NCBI RefSeq assembly: GCF_019634775.1
Contig: NZ_JAHCAS010000001.1
Location: forward strand, 1,488,001 to 1,552,000
Source: Dokdonella sp.
GTDB lineage: Bacteria > Pseudomonadota > Gammaproteobacteria > Xanthomonadales > Rhodanobacteraceae
DNA length: 64,000 nt
Direction of reading: 5' to 3'
Shown here: positions 16,356 to 24,528 of the stretch, piece by piece
Layout: the number at the start of each line of letters is the position of its first letter
Numbering within the stretch: position 1 is the first letter of the stretch
Translations under genes and position numbers: made by a program
The notes under the pieces: model-generated
Told to the model about the DNA's origin: nothing
Databases searched by the model: none
Seen by the model: the letters and a program-made list of their open reading frames with translations, nothing else

Positions 16356-19300
16356 TCAGCGACGGGTGGACTGCCGTGCGGTGGCGGGTTTCGCCAGCGC
16401 GACGCGCACCTTCGCCGCGGGTTTTCGGATGCGCAGCTCGTGGCCCTGCCAGGTCGCCCTGCGGCCGTCGATGTGCGTGCGGCCTGGGGTGAGGTCGTCG
16501 GCGAGGCTCAGCACGTAGCCGCCGGGCGGCTGGCGGGCGGGGTCGGCGCGCAGGTCGAGGAGGAGGGCGTCGCCGTCCCGGCGCAGCGTGTAGCCGAGCG
16601 CGCCGTACGGGGTGTGCAGGCCGTCGATCGAGACGCCGTCGCCGTCGAGCCAGGCCGACGGGATGCCGGCGCCGAGGACGAGCGCGCGGTCGGATTCGCG
16701 TTCGTAGGCGAACAGGTCGAGCGCGGCGCGGATATAGTCCGACGCGACCCAGCCGTGCGGCATGTCGCCGATAAAGCGCGGTTCGCGGTAGGCCTTGCCG
16801 ATGACTTCGGCCCACTGGTTCCAGGCTTCGGGGCGGCGGTCGCGGAAGAAGAAGTCGATCGCCTCGTGCGCGCGTTCGCGCCAGCCGAGGCGGATGAAGG
16901 CGGACACGTTGCGCCATTCGTACGGCGTGTAGTCCTTCCATTCGCGCTGACCGTCGCGACGCTGCACGAACTCGCGCCAGTAGCGCTCGAAGGTCGCTTC
17001 GAGCATCGCCTGCGGCAGGTGTTCGCGTTCGCCGCCGGGCGACAGCGCGATCGTGGTCGAGGTCGCGTCGAAGTCGCCGAGATCGGCGGCGCCGGGGATG
17101 TAGTCGATGCCGAACTGCTTCGCACTGGTATCGAGCGAAGCGAGGATGTCGGTGCGGAACTGGTCGCGTGCGGCGGCGAGGCGGCGTGCGTCGTCGTCGC
17201 GGCCGAGCTGTTGCGCCAGCGCGATCGCGCTCCTGTAGCCGACCAGGCCCCAGAAATTGTCCCAGTGCGAGTACGCCGGCTTGGCCGAATAGCCTTCGTG
17301 GCTGATCGATGGTGGCAACAGGCCGAACTTCGGCGTACCGCGGTTCGCTTCGATGCGTTCGCTCGCGCGCAGTTCACCGAGGTAACGCGTGGCCTTGTCG
17401 ACATGCGGCCACATCGCCTCGGCCAGGGCGAGGTCCTGCGTGTAGCGCGCCACTTCCGCGGCAAGGAAGACCAGTTCGCCGTGGCTGTCGTTCTCCGGCA
17501 CCGGATCCGAGCCGCGCGCGTCGACGCAGCACGGCACCTTGCCGTTGGCGAACTGGAACGGTGCATACCACTGGAGAAAGGCGCGCGCCTCGTCCGCATG
17601 GCCCATGCGCAGCAGCGCTTCCGAAGTCATCGCGCCGTCGCGGATCCACGAGCGCGCGTACGAACGCGTGCCGGGTCGGATCTTCACGCCGTCGCGGTTC
17701 ACGAGGACATGCGCCAGCGCCGTGCGCAGCGTGTCGACGATCGGTTGCGCCGATGCCGGCACGCGGATCGCTACGCGGCCGAGCTTGGCGCGCCATTCGT
17801 CGACGACCGCCGCCTGCTGCAGGCTGACCCAGGTCGCCATCGCCTCGGCAGGCAGCTTCGGCGTGCGCGGCTCGCCGTCGAGTGGAATGCCGAGCGTAAC
17901 CGTGCGCGACTCGCGTGGACCGAGCTCGAGGCGGTAGACCAGCGCGCCCGAGGCGAGGCCGCTGGCATCGCGCACGTACTGCGCGGTCGGCCACACGCTG
18001 TAGGCGAGGTGCTGCGCGGCCATGTCGTTGTCGAACGGCGTGGCAAAGAACGCGCTCGGCGGCTGGTGTGCCCATACGCGCGGCTTGCCGTTGACGCTGA
18101 CGACGTGGCCATCGAAACCGAGTTCATCGATCGGGCTGACCCCGCCCGGCGTGGTCAGGAACTGCACCGGCGGATTGACCTGGAACGGCTGGATGGCGAG
18201 TGCCAGCGTCAGCGTGCGCGAGGTGTCGCTGTCATTGGTCAGCGTGTAGACGCCGAACAGGCGCGAATCGCCGGGTTCGCCCTGGGCGAAGGCGTCGATG
18301 GCGAGGTGCCAGGGATGGGGCATCGGACCGTGAAGATTGCCGGATGTCCGCGGGCATCCATGACGGGCACCGGCGCCTCCTTCAGACGTCCAGGTCACCG
18401 ATGGCATCGGCAGATGGTTTGAGTGCAGCTTCTGCTTGATGTCGACCTGCGCCCAACTGTTGAGCGATCCAGGCATGTGGTCGCTGCCGCACGCCGTCTG
18501 CGGAACGCCTGCAGCGCTCAGGTGTGTGCCATCCACGACGAAAGGCGTGACCGAGAACCCGCCGCGCGCCACCTCGAGCGCACCATCCTCGCCGAGCAGG
18601 CCGCTCTCGTGGCCGCCGTCGATGCCGACCACGGTCCAGTAGGTCTGCTGGCCGGAAAATCCGCGTGGAAAGCGTCCAGGCGGCGAATCGAGAGCGATAC
18701 GCTGAAGGAACGCGTTGTCGCTGGCGCCTGCTTCGAGATCGCGGACCTCGATCGCTTCGAGGGAGTAGTGAGTGCCTGGGCCGTCATGCAGGACCAGCCT
18801 CAGGTAGCGTGTCTCCGATTCCGTCAGCAGCAGATGGTCGATGCTGCCGTTGCCGCCGTCGACGCGCCGGACGACACGCCACACGCGACCGTCATCAGAG
18901 TATTCGATGTCGTAGCGACTGGCGTGCTCACCACGGGTCCAGCGCAACGCGAGTGCACCGAACTCGCGTTGCCGTGTGAAATCGATCTCAAGGCGGCGCG
19001 CGCCGTGGACAGGTCTGCTGCTGCGCCAGGAATCGACGGATCCGGGTTTCGGCGGGTTGCGTGGCCATGTCTGCACGGCCGGTGCGAACAGCGTCGCCGG
19101 CACACACCCGGTATCAGCCTTCGTCCTCGGTTCCGGCCACGCCGCGGGCTGCGGCTCGCGCTCGGCGAAACGCAGGTTGCGGATGCATGCTTCGCCCTTG
19201 CCACCCGCGTTCGCGTAGATCGTGAACTCGACGAACCGAGTCTGGCGCAGAGTCTTGTCGGCGAGCGGGCCCCAGGCCGGCGCGATGTGGCGCTTCTTGT

Positions 19301-19706
19301 AGCGTACCGGTGTCCAGTCGCGGGCGAACACGGTCTTCGGCTTGTTGACCCACCAGACGTTCTCGCCGCTGGCGTCGATCAGCTTGAACTCGAACTGGTT
19401 GGCCGGGCCGTGCCCGCGCACGTCGAAGTCGAAGGCATAGTCGGCCGGGAACGTGATCGGCAGCGTGCGTCGCATCGCCGCGTGACCGGAAACGCCGTTG
19501 AAATCGTAGGCGAGGCAGAGACCGTCGGTCGCCTTCGCGCCGGCACCATGCAGCGAGGCCGAGACCTGGTCCGACGCGGCGGCCTGCCACACAGAGGCGT
19601 CGTGGAAGTCGTCGAGGACCTCGGCTGCGGCGGCCATCGGCGCAGCCCACAGAATGAGCGTGGCGAGGGCCCGGCGGGGTGAAGCGTGTCCGGTGGATGT
19701 GCGCAT
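16356..19706 (-). CDS. Large secreted multidomain glycoside hydrolase (six-hairpin fold)
   Basis: About 1116 residues from the ATG at 19706, which starts a signal peptide (MRTSTGHASPRRALATLILW); 38 further codons upstream are open. Order of regions: a beta-sandwich resembling CBM11/CIA30 (about 30-185), an F5/8-type discoidin-like domain (about 205-335, with RYDIEYSDDGRVWRVVRR), a second beta-rich region, then an (alpha/alpha)6 catalytic region (about 640-1010) with SYARSWIRDGAM, ENDSHGELVFLA, YSHWDNFWGLVGYR and YEWRNVSAFIRLGW. The acidic residues in these motifs are candidates for catalysis. It closes the TonB/ABC sugar operon. The family of the catalytic domain and its linkage specificity are not identified. 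Confidence 0.8.
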   Translation of the reverse strand: MRTSTGHASPRRALATLILWAAPMAAAAEVLDDFHDASVWQAAASDQVSASLHGAGAKATDGLCLAYDFNGVSGHAAMRRTLPITFPADYAFDFDVRGHGPANQFEFKLIDASGENVWWVNKPKTVFARDWTPVRYKKRHIAPAWGPLADKTLRQTRFVEFTIYANAGGKGEACIRNLRFAEREPQPAAWPEPRTKADTGCVPATLFAPAVQTWPRNPPKPGSVDSWRSSRPVHGARRLEIDFTRQREFGALALRWTRGEHASRYDIEYSDDGRVWRVVRRVDGGNGSIDHLLLTESETRYLRLVLHDGPGTHYSLEAIEVRDLEAGASDNAFLQRIALDSPPGRFPRGFSGQQTYWTVVGIDGGHESGLLGEDGALEVARGGFSVTPFVVDGTHLSAAGVPQTACGSDHMPGSLNSWAQVDIKQKLHSNHLPMPSVTWTSEGGAGARHGCPRTSGNLHGPMPHPWHLAIDAFAQGEPGDSRLFGVYTLTNDSDTSRTLTLALAIQPFQVNPPVQFLTTPGGVSPIDELGFDGHVVSVNGKPRVWAHQPPSAFFATPFDNDMAAQHLAYSVWPTAQYVRDASGLASGALVYRLELGPRESRTVTLGIPLDGEPRTPKLPAEAMATWVSLQQAAVVDEWRAKLGRVAIRVPASAQPIVDTLRTALAHVLVNRDGVKIRPGTRSYARSWIRDGAMTSEALLRMGHADEARAFLQWYAPFQFANGKVPCCVDARGSDPVPENDSHGELVFLAAEVARYTQDLALAEAMWPHVDKATRYLGELRASERIEANRGTPKFGLLPPSISHEGYSAKPAYSHWDNFWGLVGYRSAIALAQQLGRDDDARRLAAARDQFRTDILASLDTSAKQFGIDYIPGAADLGDFDATSTTIALSPGGEREHLPQAMLEATFERYWREFVQRRDGQREWKDYTPYEWRNVSAFIRLGWRERAHEAIDFFFRDRRPEAWNQWAEVIGKAYREPRFIGDMPHGWVASDYIRAALDLFAYERESDRALVLGAGIPSAWLDGDGVSIDGLHTPYGALGYTLRRDGDALLLDLRADPARQPPGGYVLSLADDLTPGRTHIDGRRATWQGHELRIRKPAAKVRVALAKPATARQSTRR

Positions 19707-19823
19707 GCGAGGTTTTCCCGATCGAAGCATCGCGGCTGGAGCCGCTCCCACGGAATCTGTCCGGGGATGCGGTGCTGGTGTGGACGCGGCTCCGGCCGAG
19801 ATGGCTGTTCCCTGCGTCAAGGC

Positions 19824-20645
19824 TCAGCCCTTCACGCTGCCGAGCAGCAGGCCCTGGATGTAGTGGCGCTGCAGGGCGAGGAACAGCAGCAGCACCGGCA
19901 GCACGGTAACGACTGCGCCGGACATCATCAGTTCATTGTCCATGACGTGCTCACGCGACAGCGAGGCGAGCGCGACCGGCAGGGTGTGGTGGCTCTGGTC
20001 GCCGAGCACGATCAGCGGCCACATGAAGTCGTTCCAGCTGGCCAGAAAGGTGAAGATCGTCAGGGTGACGATGATCGGCTTGAGCAGCGGCAGCACGATG
20101 CGCACGAAGATGCGCAGTTCGCCGGCGCCGTCGATGCGCGCGGCCTCGAGCAGTTCGTCCGGGATCGTGCGCGCGTACTGGCGCACGAGGAAGATGCCGA
20201 AGATGCCGGCCATCGCCGGCACGATGACGCCGCCGTAGCTGTTGACCAGGCCGAGCGACTTCATCAGCAGGAACAACGGGATCATCGCCACTTGGGCGGG
20301 AATCACCAGCGCGCCGAGCAGGGCCTGGAACAGGCGTTCGCGCCCGGCGAAGCGCAGCTTGGCGAAGGCGTAGCCGGCAGCGAGGTTGAAGGCCATGGAC
20401 AGCACGGTGATCGCCGTCGCGACAAGCATGCTGTTGGCGAAGTAGCGGCCCATGCCGTCGCGGCCGAACAACTGGCGGTAGTTGTCGAGCGTCGGTGCGC
20501 TCGGCAGCAGCGGCGGCGGGAACGCGCTGGCCTCGCCGTGCGCCATGAACGAGACTGACAGCATCCATGCGAGCGGGAACAAGGCGACGACGGCGAGGCC
20601 GATCAGCGCGCCGTTGACCAGGGCGGCAGCAAGGCGCGTGTTCAT
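19824..20645 (-). CDS. Carbohydrate ABC transporter permease (MalG-type)
   Basis: A 273-residue inner-membrane protein with six hydrophobic segments and the EAA loop DELLEAARIDGAGELRIF with VLPLLKP, the site that contacts the ATPase. Such proteins pair with a MalF-type subunit. Its ATG overlaps the stop of the upstream permease by four bases (ATGA). No ATPase gene follows, so an ATPase elsewhere must serve this importer; the one at 5353-6450 is the obvious candidate. Confidence 0.93.
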   Translation of the reverse strand: MNTRLAAALVNGALIGLAVVALFPLAWMLSVSFMAHGEASAFPPPLLPSAPTLDNYRQLFGRDGMGRYFANSMLVATAITVLSMAFNLAAGYAFAKLRFAGRERLFQALLGALVIPAQVAMIPLFLLMKSLGLVNSYGGVIVPAMAGIFGIFLVRQYARTIPDELLEAARIDGAGELRIFVRIVLPLLKPIIVTLTIFTFLASWNDFMWPLIVLGDQSHHTLPVALASLSREHVMDNELMMSGAVVTVLPVLLLFLALQRHYIQGLLLGSVKG

Positions 20646-21520
20646 GCCGATTCCCCGCGCCGGCCGAGCCGCAGCATCAGTGCGGTCACGCCGAGGATCA
20701 GGACGAACAACAGGAACGCGACGGCCGAGGCGCGGCCGAGGTTCCACCACTTGAAACCTTCCTCGAACATGAAGTACAGCACGCTCGTCGTGCTCTGCAG
20801 CGGCCCGCCGCGCGTCATCACATACGGCTCTGCGAACAGCTGGAAATAGCCCGAGGTGGTGATGATCGCGACCAGCAGCAGGGTCGGCTTCAGCAGCGGC
20901 AAGGTGATGTGGCGCAGTCGCTGCAGGAACGAGGCGCCGTCGATGCGCGCAGCCTCGTGCAACTCCTCCGGGACCGCCTGCAGGCCGGCCAGCAGGATGA
21001 TCATGTTGTAGCCGAAGTTCTTCCACACCGCGAACAGGATGATCGTCGGCATCGACCAGTCGGCGCTGCCGAGCCAATCGATCGGCTCGATGCCGACCAG
21101 GCCGAGCACGTAGTTCACGAAGCCGTAGCGGGTGTGGAAGAAATAGCGCCAGATCACCGCGACGGCGACGATCGTGGTCACCACCGGAGCGAACAGCGCG
21201 GTACGGAAGAAGCCCTTGAAGCGCGCCAGCTTCGAGTCGAGCAGCAGGGCTGCGGCGAGCGAGACGGCGATCGACAGCGGTACGCCAACCGCGACGAAGT
21301 ACAGCGTGTTGCTGAGCGATGTCCAGAACAGCGGTGTGCGCAGCAGGTCGAGGTAGTTGCCGAAACCAACGAAGCGCAGGTTGTCGCGATCGGCGAGCGC
21401 GTAGAGGTCGAAGTCGGTCAGGCTAAGCGCGAACGCGGCGAACACCGGCAGCAGGAAGAACACGCCGATGACGACCAGGGCGGGGGTGACGAACAGCCAG
21501 GCAGCGCGCGTCGAGTTCAT
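20642..21520 (-). CDS. Carbohydrate ABC transporter permease (MalF/UgpA-type)
   Basis: A 292-residue inner-membrane permease with six predicted helices, starting MNSTRAAWLFVTPALVVIG. The EAA motif ELHEAARIDGASFLQRLRHI with LPLLKP is present. It is translationally coupled on both sides: its ATG overlaps the stop of the binding-protein gene, and its stop overlaps the second permease, both as ATGA. With the second permease it forms the channel of a sugar importer. Confidence 0.93.
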   Translation of the reverse strand: MNSTRAAWLFVTPALVVIGVFFLLPVFAAFALSLTDFDLYALADRDNLRFVGFGNYLDLLRTPLFWTSLSNTLYFVAVGVPLSIAVSLAAALLLDSKLARFKGFFRTALFAPVVTTIVAVAVIWRYFFHTRYGFVNYVLGLVGIEPIDWLGSADWSMPTIILFAVWKNFGYNMIILLAGLQAVPEELHEAARIDGASFLQRLRHITLPLLKPTLLLVAIITTSGYFQLFAEPYVMTRGGPLQSTTSVLYFMFEEGFKWWNLGRASAVAFLLFVLILGVTALMLRLGRRGESA

Positions 21521-22917
21521 GGCGTGGCCAGCTTGCGGTTGATGATCCAGCGTCGCTTCTCGAGGATCGCATCGACTTCGGTATCGAGCGCACGCAGGGT
21601 GGCATCGCGGTCGGCACCAGCGCGGGCGACGCGTTCGGCGGCACGTTGCATCTCGATGACGATGCGCTCCCACTCGGCGACCTTCGGTGTCGGCTTGACG
21701 CGCTCGAGCTGGTTGAGGAACGCGCGCGACGGCTCGTCGCCGGCGAGTGCCGGATCGGCCCAGGTGCTGCGCCGCGGTGGCAGGTCGCCGGTCAGCGCAT
21801 GGAAGTGCAGTTGCACGGCCGGATCGGACAGGTACTCGACGAGTTTCCACGCGGCCTCGTGTTTTTCGCCGCCGCGGAACAGCACGAGGCTGGTGCCACC
21901 GGCCACACTCGCGCCTTCACCGCGCGGGCCAGGCAGTGGCGCCGTGGTCCACAGTGCATCCGAGCCTGGCGGCAGGCGGCGGCGCAGCTCGCCGATGTTC
22001 CACGGGCCGTTGATGTAGAACACGAAGAAGCCGTTGGCGAACTCGTTCCAGACGTTCGAGATCTGCGTGTCGCTCATGCGCGGCGCCCAATCGCGCTCGA
22101 ACATCGAGGTGTAGAAATCGAAAGCTGCGCGGAAACCGGCGCTTTCGAAGTTGCCTCGCGTGTCGCCGTCACGCAGGAGTGGTTCGTCCTGCTGGACGGC
22201 GAGCGAGAGCAGCGGACCGAACTCGTCGAGCGGAAGCAGGATGGCGTACTTGCCGGTGCCGGCGCGCTGCTTGACAGTAGCCATTGCGCGCCGCCATTCG
22301 TCCCAGTCGCGTGGTGGATCCTGGAAGCCGGCAGCGGCGAGCAGGTCGCGGCGATAGAACATCAGGCGCGTGTCGACGTACCACGGAACGCCGAGCACGT
22401 GGCCGTCGATGACATTGGTGTCCCAGATGCCGTCGAAATAGTCGGCGCGCTCGATCGACGGCGACGCGGCGAGGCGCGCATCGAGCGGCTCCAGCGCGTC
22501 GAGAGCGGCGAACTCGGCCACCCAGCTGTTGCCGAGTTGGGCGATGTCAGGCAGGGCATCGCCGGCATAGGCGGTCAGCAGCTTCTCGTGCACGGCCGTC
22601 CACGGCAGCTGCTGCAGGCTGACGCGGATATCGGGATTGCGCCGTTCGAAGTCCGGCAGCAGTTCGGCGACGACCTCTCCCTCGCGGCCCATTGCCCAGA
22701 ACGTGATCGTCGTGCGCGGGTCGGCATCGCGTGTACAGCCGGCAAACACGCAGGCGAGTGCGGCGAGCATGGCGCAGACGAGGAGCGTCGACCACCGCGC
22801 AACCGGCCGACCAGCCCTTCGGCTGTGGAAGACAGGTTGCGATGCTCCGCGATGCAGTCGGAAAGATCGCGGCCCAGGCCACTCCCATGAGCTTCCCGTC
22901 CGCACCTGCGCGCTCAT
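21517..22917 (-). CDS. Sugar-binding lipoprotein of an ABC importer
   Basis: A solute-binding protein of the family that includes MalE and UgpB; up to 466 residues. A lipobox-like LACVFAGC lies near residues 54-61, followed by RTTITFWAMGREGEVVAELL, the usual start of the fold. The first 40 or so residues before the hydrophobic stretch are Arg-rich and unusual. The ATG at 22917 overlaps the upstream stop (ATGA), which supports it, but a start closer to the signal peptide (about residue 40) is possible. The ligand is probably an oligosaccharide released by the neighbouring glycosidases. Confidence 0.9.
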   Translation of the reverse strand: MSAQVRTGSSWEWPGPRSFRLHRGASQPVFHSRRAGRPVARWSTLLVCAMLAALACVFAGCTRDADPRTTITFWAMGREGEVVAELLPDFERRNPDIRVSLQQLPWTAVHEKLLTAYAGDALPDIAQLGNSWVAEFAALDALEPLDARLAASPSIERADYFDGIWDTNVIDGHVLGVPWYVDTRLMFYRRDLLAAAGFQDPPRDWDEWRRAMATVKQRAGTGKYAILLPLDEFGPLLSLAVQQDEPLLRDGDTRGNFESAGFRAAFDFYTSMFERDWAPRMSDTQISNVWNEFANGFFVFYINGPWNIGELRRRLPPGSDALWTTAPLPGPRGEGASVAGGTSLVLFRGGEKHEAAWKLVEYLSDPAVQLHFHALTGDLPPRRSTWADPALAGDEPSRAFLNQLERVKPTPKVAEWERIVIEMQRAAERVARAGADRDATLRALDTEVDAILEKRRWIINRKLATP

Positions 22918-24365
22918 TTCGTCGGCACCGGCTGGTCGAGCCAGCCGCCGCTGAACCCTGCGCGTTCGAGGCCCTTGCGGATGTAGGGGTTGCGCTTCAT
23001 CACGTCCCAGACGAAACCGTTGCGATGGTTCTCGATCATGAGCACGATAGGGCCCTGGTCGATGCCGATGAAGTTGTCGTCGATCCAGCCGAGTTGTGGG
23101 TCGATGTATCCGGTCTGGGCCGGTTCATCATTCCAGGTGAAGCTCGGGTTGAAGGCGTCGATGAAGCCATGTTCGCGCCAGATCGCCTCGCCGTAGCGTG
23201 CGTGCATTGCCTCGATCGCTGGAATCACGATCTCCGGCGCGAACGCGATCGAGGCCGCCGCGGCCGTGGGTGCGAGCGTGCCGTCGTCGAAGGCATCGGC
23301 GATGCCGGCACCGCGCGCCGAATAGTGGCGGAACTGGCGCGGCTGCAGGTTGTAGATCCTGTTCGTGACACGCGGCCCGTCGCTGGCGGTAAGGCCCCAG
23401 ACGTCGCCGCCGTAGCCCTTCCAGCCCATCGGGTTGGCGATCGCGTAGGCGCGCTGGGCGAGCGTGGCGCGACGGCTGTTCTCGAAATAGTCGAAGCCCT
23501 CCTTGCGCATCCACTCGTCCTGGATGCCGCGGAAGTCGATCCAGGCGTGCGAGTACTGGTGGCCGAAATGCGGGGCGAACGACAGGTACTTGTGGCCGTG
23601 GAATTCGCCGTAGCTGCGTGCATAGGTGCGCGTCCATGCCGACCACGCGCTCGGATCGACCGGATGCGTCGGTGAGCCGAGGGCGAGGATGTAGACGATC
23701 ATCGCTTCGTTGTAACCCTCCCAGTCGTGACTGATGATGCCATTCTCGGGCACCCAGCCCATCGATATCAGCGGCGGGCGTTCCTGCAGCCACGGCCACT
23801 CGACTGCGCGGTAGAGCTGGTCGGCGAGGTCGCGGATCTCGCCTTCGGCTGGATCCTCGCGATCGTAGTACGACTGCGCGAATAGCACGCCGCCGAGCAG
23901 CAGCGCGGTGTCGACCGAAGACACCTCGACCCAGCGCGCATAGCGGCGGCCGTTGGCGAGGCCGAGAAAGTGATAGAAGAAGCCATGGTAGCCGGCATCG
24001 TCCTCGAAGCTCGCGCCCTGCGGCAGCGAGCGCAGGTAGCGCAGCACCCTGAGCGTGTGATCGCGGGCCTGTTGTCGCGTGATCCAGCCGCGCTCGACGC
24101 CGATCGCGTATGCGGTCAGGCCGAAACCGATCGCGGCGATGCTCGAGAACGGTTCGGTATGCGGCGTACGGTCCGGGATGAGTCCGTTGTCCTCGCGCGT
24201 GTGCTCCCAGAACCAGCGGAACGTGCGCTGTTGCAAGTCGTCGACGAGCGGCGGCAGGGCCCTCGATGGGGCCGGGTCCGGTGCGGGTGCCGGCGGTGGC
24301 GAGGCGCCGCAGCCGGCGACAACGAGGCTGGCGGTGAGCATCGAGCAGGCAAGGAAACGCGACAT
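22914..24365 (-). CDS. GH144-like glycoside hydrolase lipoprotein ('glycoamylase' domain)
   Basis: 483 residues with lipobox VVAGC (Cys19) and a Pro/Ala linker, so it is membrane-anchored. The catalytic region has the marks of the Pfam 'glycoamylase' domain: GYHGFFYHFLGLANGRRYA, VSSVDTALLLGGVLFAQSYYD, WEGYNEAMIVYILALGSPTH and GGDVWGLTASDGP. Characterised members of this group are endo-beta-1,2-glucanases of GH144. The conserved acids in these blocks are the likely catalytic residues. It lies between the TonB receptor and the ABC binding protein, and overlaps the latter by four bases. Beta-1,2-glucan as substrate is an inference from the family. Confidence 0.85.
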   Translation of the reverse strand: MSRFLACSMLTASLVVAGCGASPPPAPAPDPAPSRALPPLVDDLQQRTFRWFWEHTREDNGLIPDRTPHTEPFSSIAAIGFGLTAYAIGVERGWITRQQARDHTLRVLRYLRSLPQGASFEDDAGYHGFFYHFLGLANGRRYARWVEVSSVDTALLLGGVLFAQSYYDREDPAEGEIRDLADQLYRAVEWPWLQERPPLISMGWVPENGIISHDWEGYNEAMIVYILALGSPTHPVDPSAWSAWTRTYARSYGEFHGHKYLSFAPHFGHQYSHAWIDFRGIQDEWMRKEGFDYFENSRRATLAQRAYAIANPMGWKGYGGDVWGLTASDGPRVTNRIYNLQPRQFRHYSARGAGIADAFDDGTLAPTAAAASIAFAPEIVIPAIEAMHARYGEAIWREHGFIDAFNPSFTWNDEPAQTGYIDPQLGWIDDNFIGIDQGPIVLMIENHRNGFVWDVMKRNPYIRKGLERAGFSGGWLDQPVPTK

Positions 24366-24450
24366 CGGTGATCTCTCGGAAGGTGAAGAATCCGGTCACC
24401 GCGCCGAGACGCGGCGGCCAGGCTGGTGGGCTTGGGATGCCCGGAGCCGC

Positions 24451-24478
24451 CCCATTCGCGGCTTCAACCGCGAATGGG
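24451..24478. repeat. Perfect 11-bp stem-loop in the TonB receptor - GH144 gap
   Basis: CCCATTCGCGG (24451-24461) and CCGCGAATGGG (24468-24478) pair perfectly around a six-base loop. It is the second of two strong hairpins in the 163-base gap. No T-run follows on either strand, so it may stabilise or process mRNA rather than stop transcription. Confidence 0.65.
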
Positions 24479-24493
24479 CTGGTGTTTCCCGCA

Positions 24494-24516
24494 GCCGCGC
24501 CCGTTGCGGGCGCGGC
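24494..24516. repeat. Perfect 10-bp GC stem-loop just after the TonB receptor gene
   Basis: GCCGCGCCCG (24494-24503) pairs with CGGGCGCGGC (24507-24516) across a three-base loop, 12 bases past the stop of the receptor gene. Such hairpins behind the first gene of a sugar operon can raise receptor mRNA relative to downstream genes. That role is inferred. Confidence 0.65.
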
Positions 24517-24528
24517 CGTGTCACGTCA

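Noticed and set aside
15417..18422. A 1001-codon open frame on the plus strand
   Set aside because: It runs antisense to the hydrolase and large glycosidase genes. High GC keeps mirrored frames open; its residues are Arg/Ala/Val-rich with no motif.
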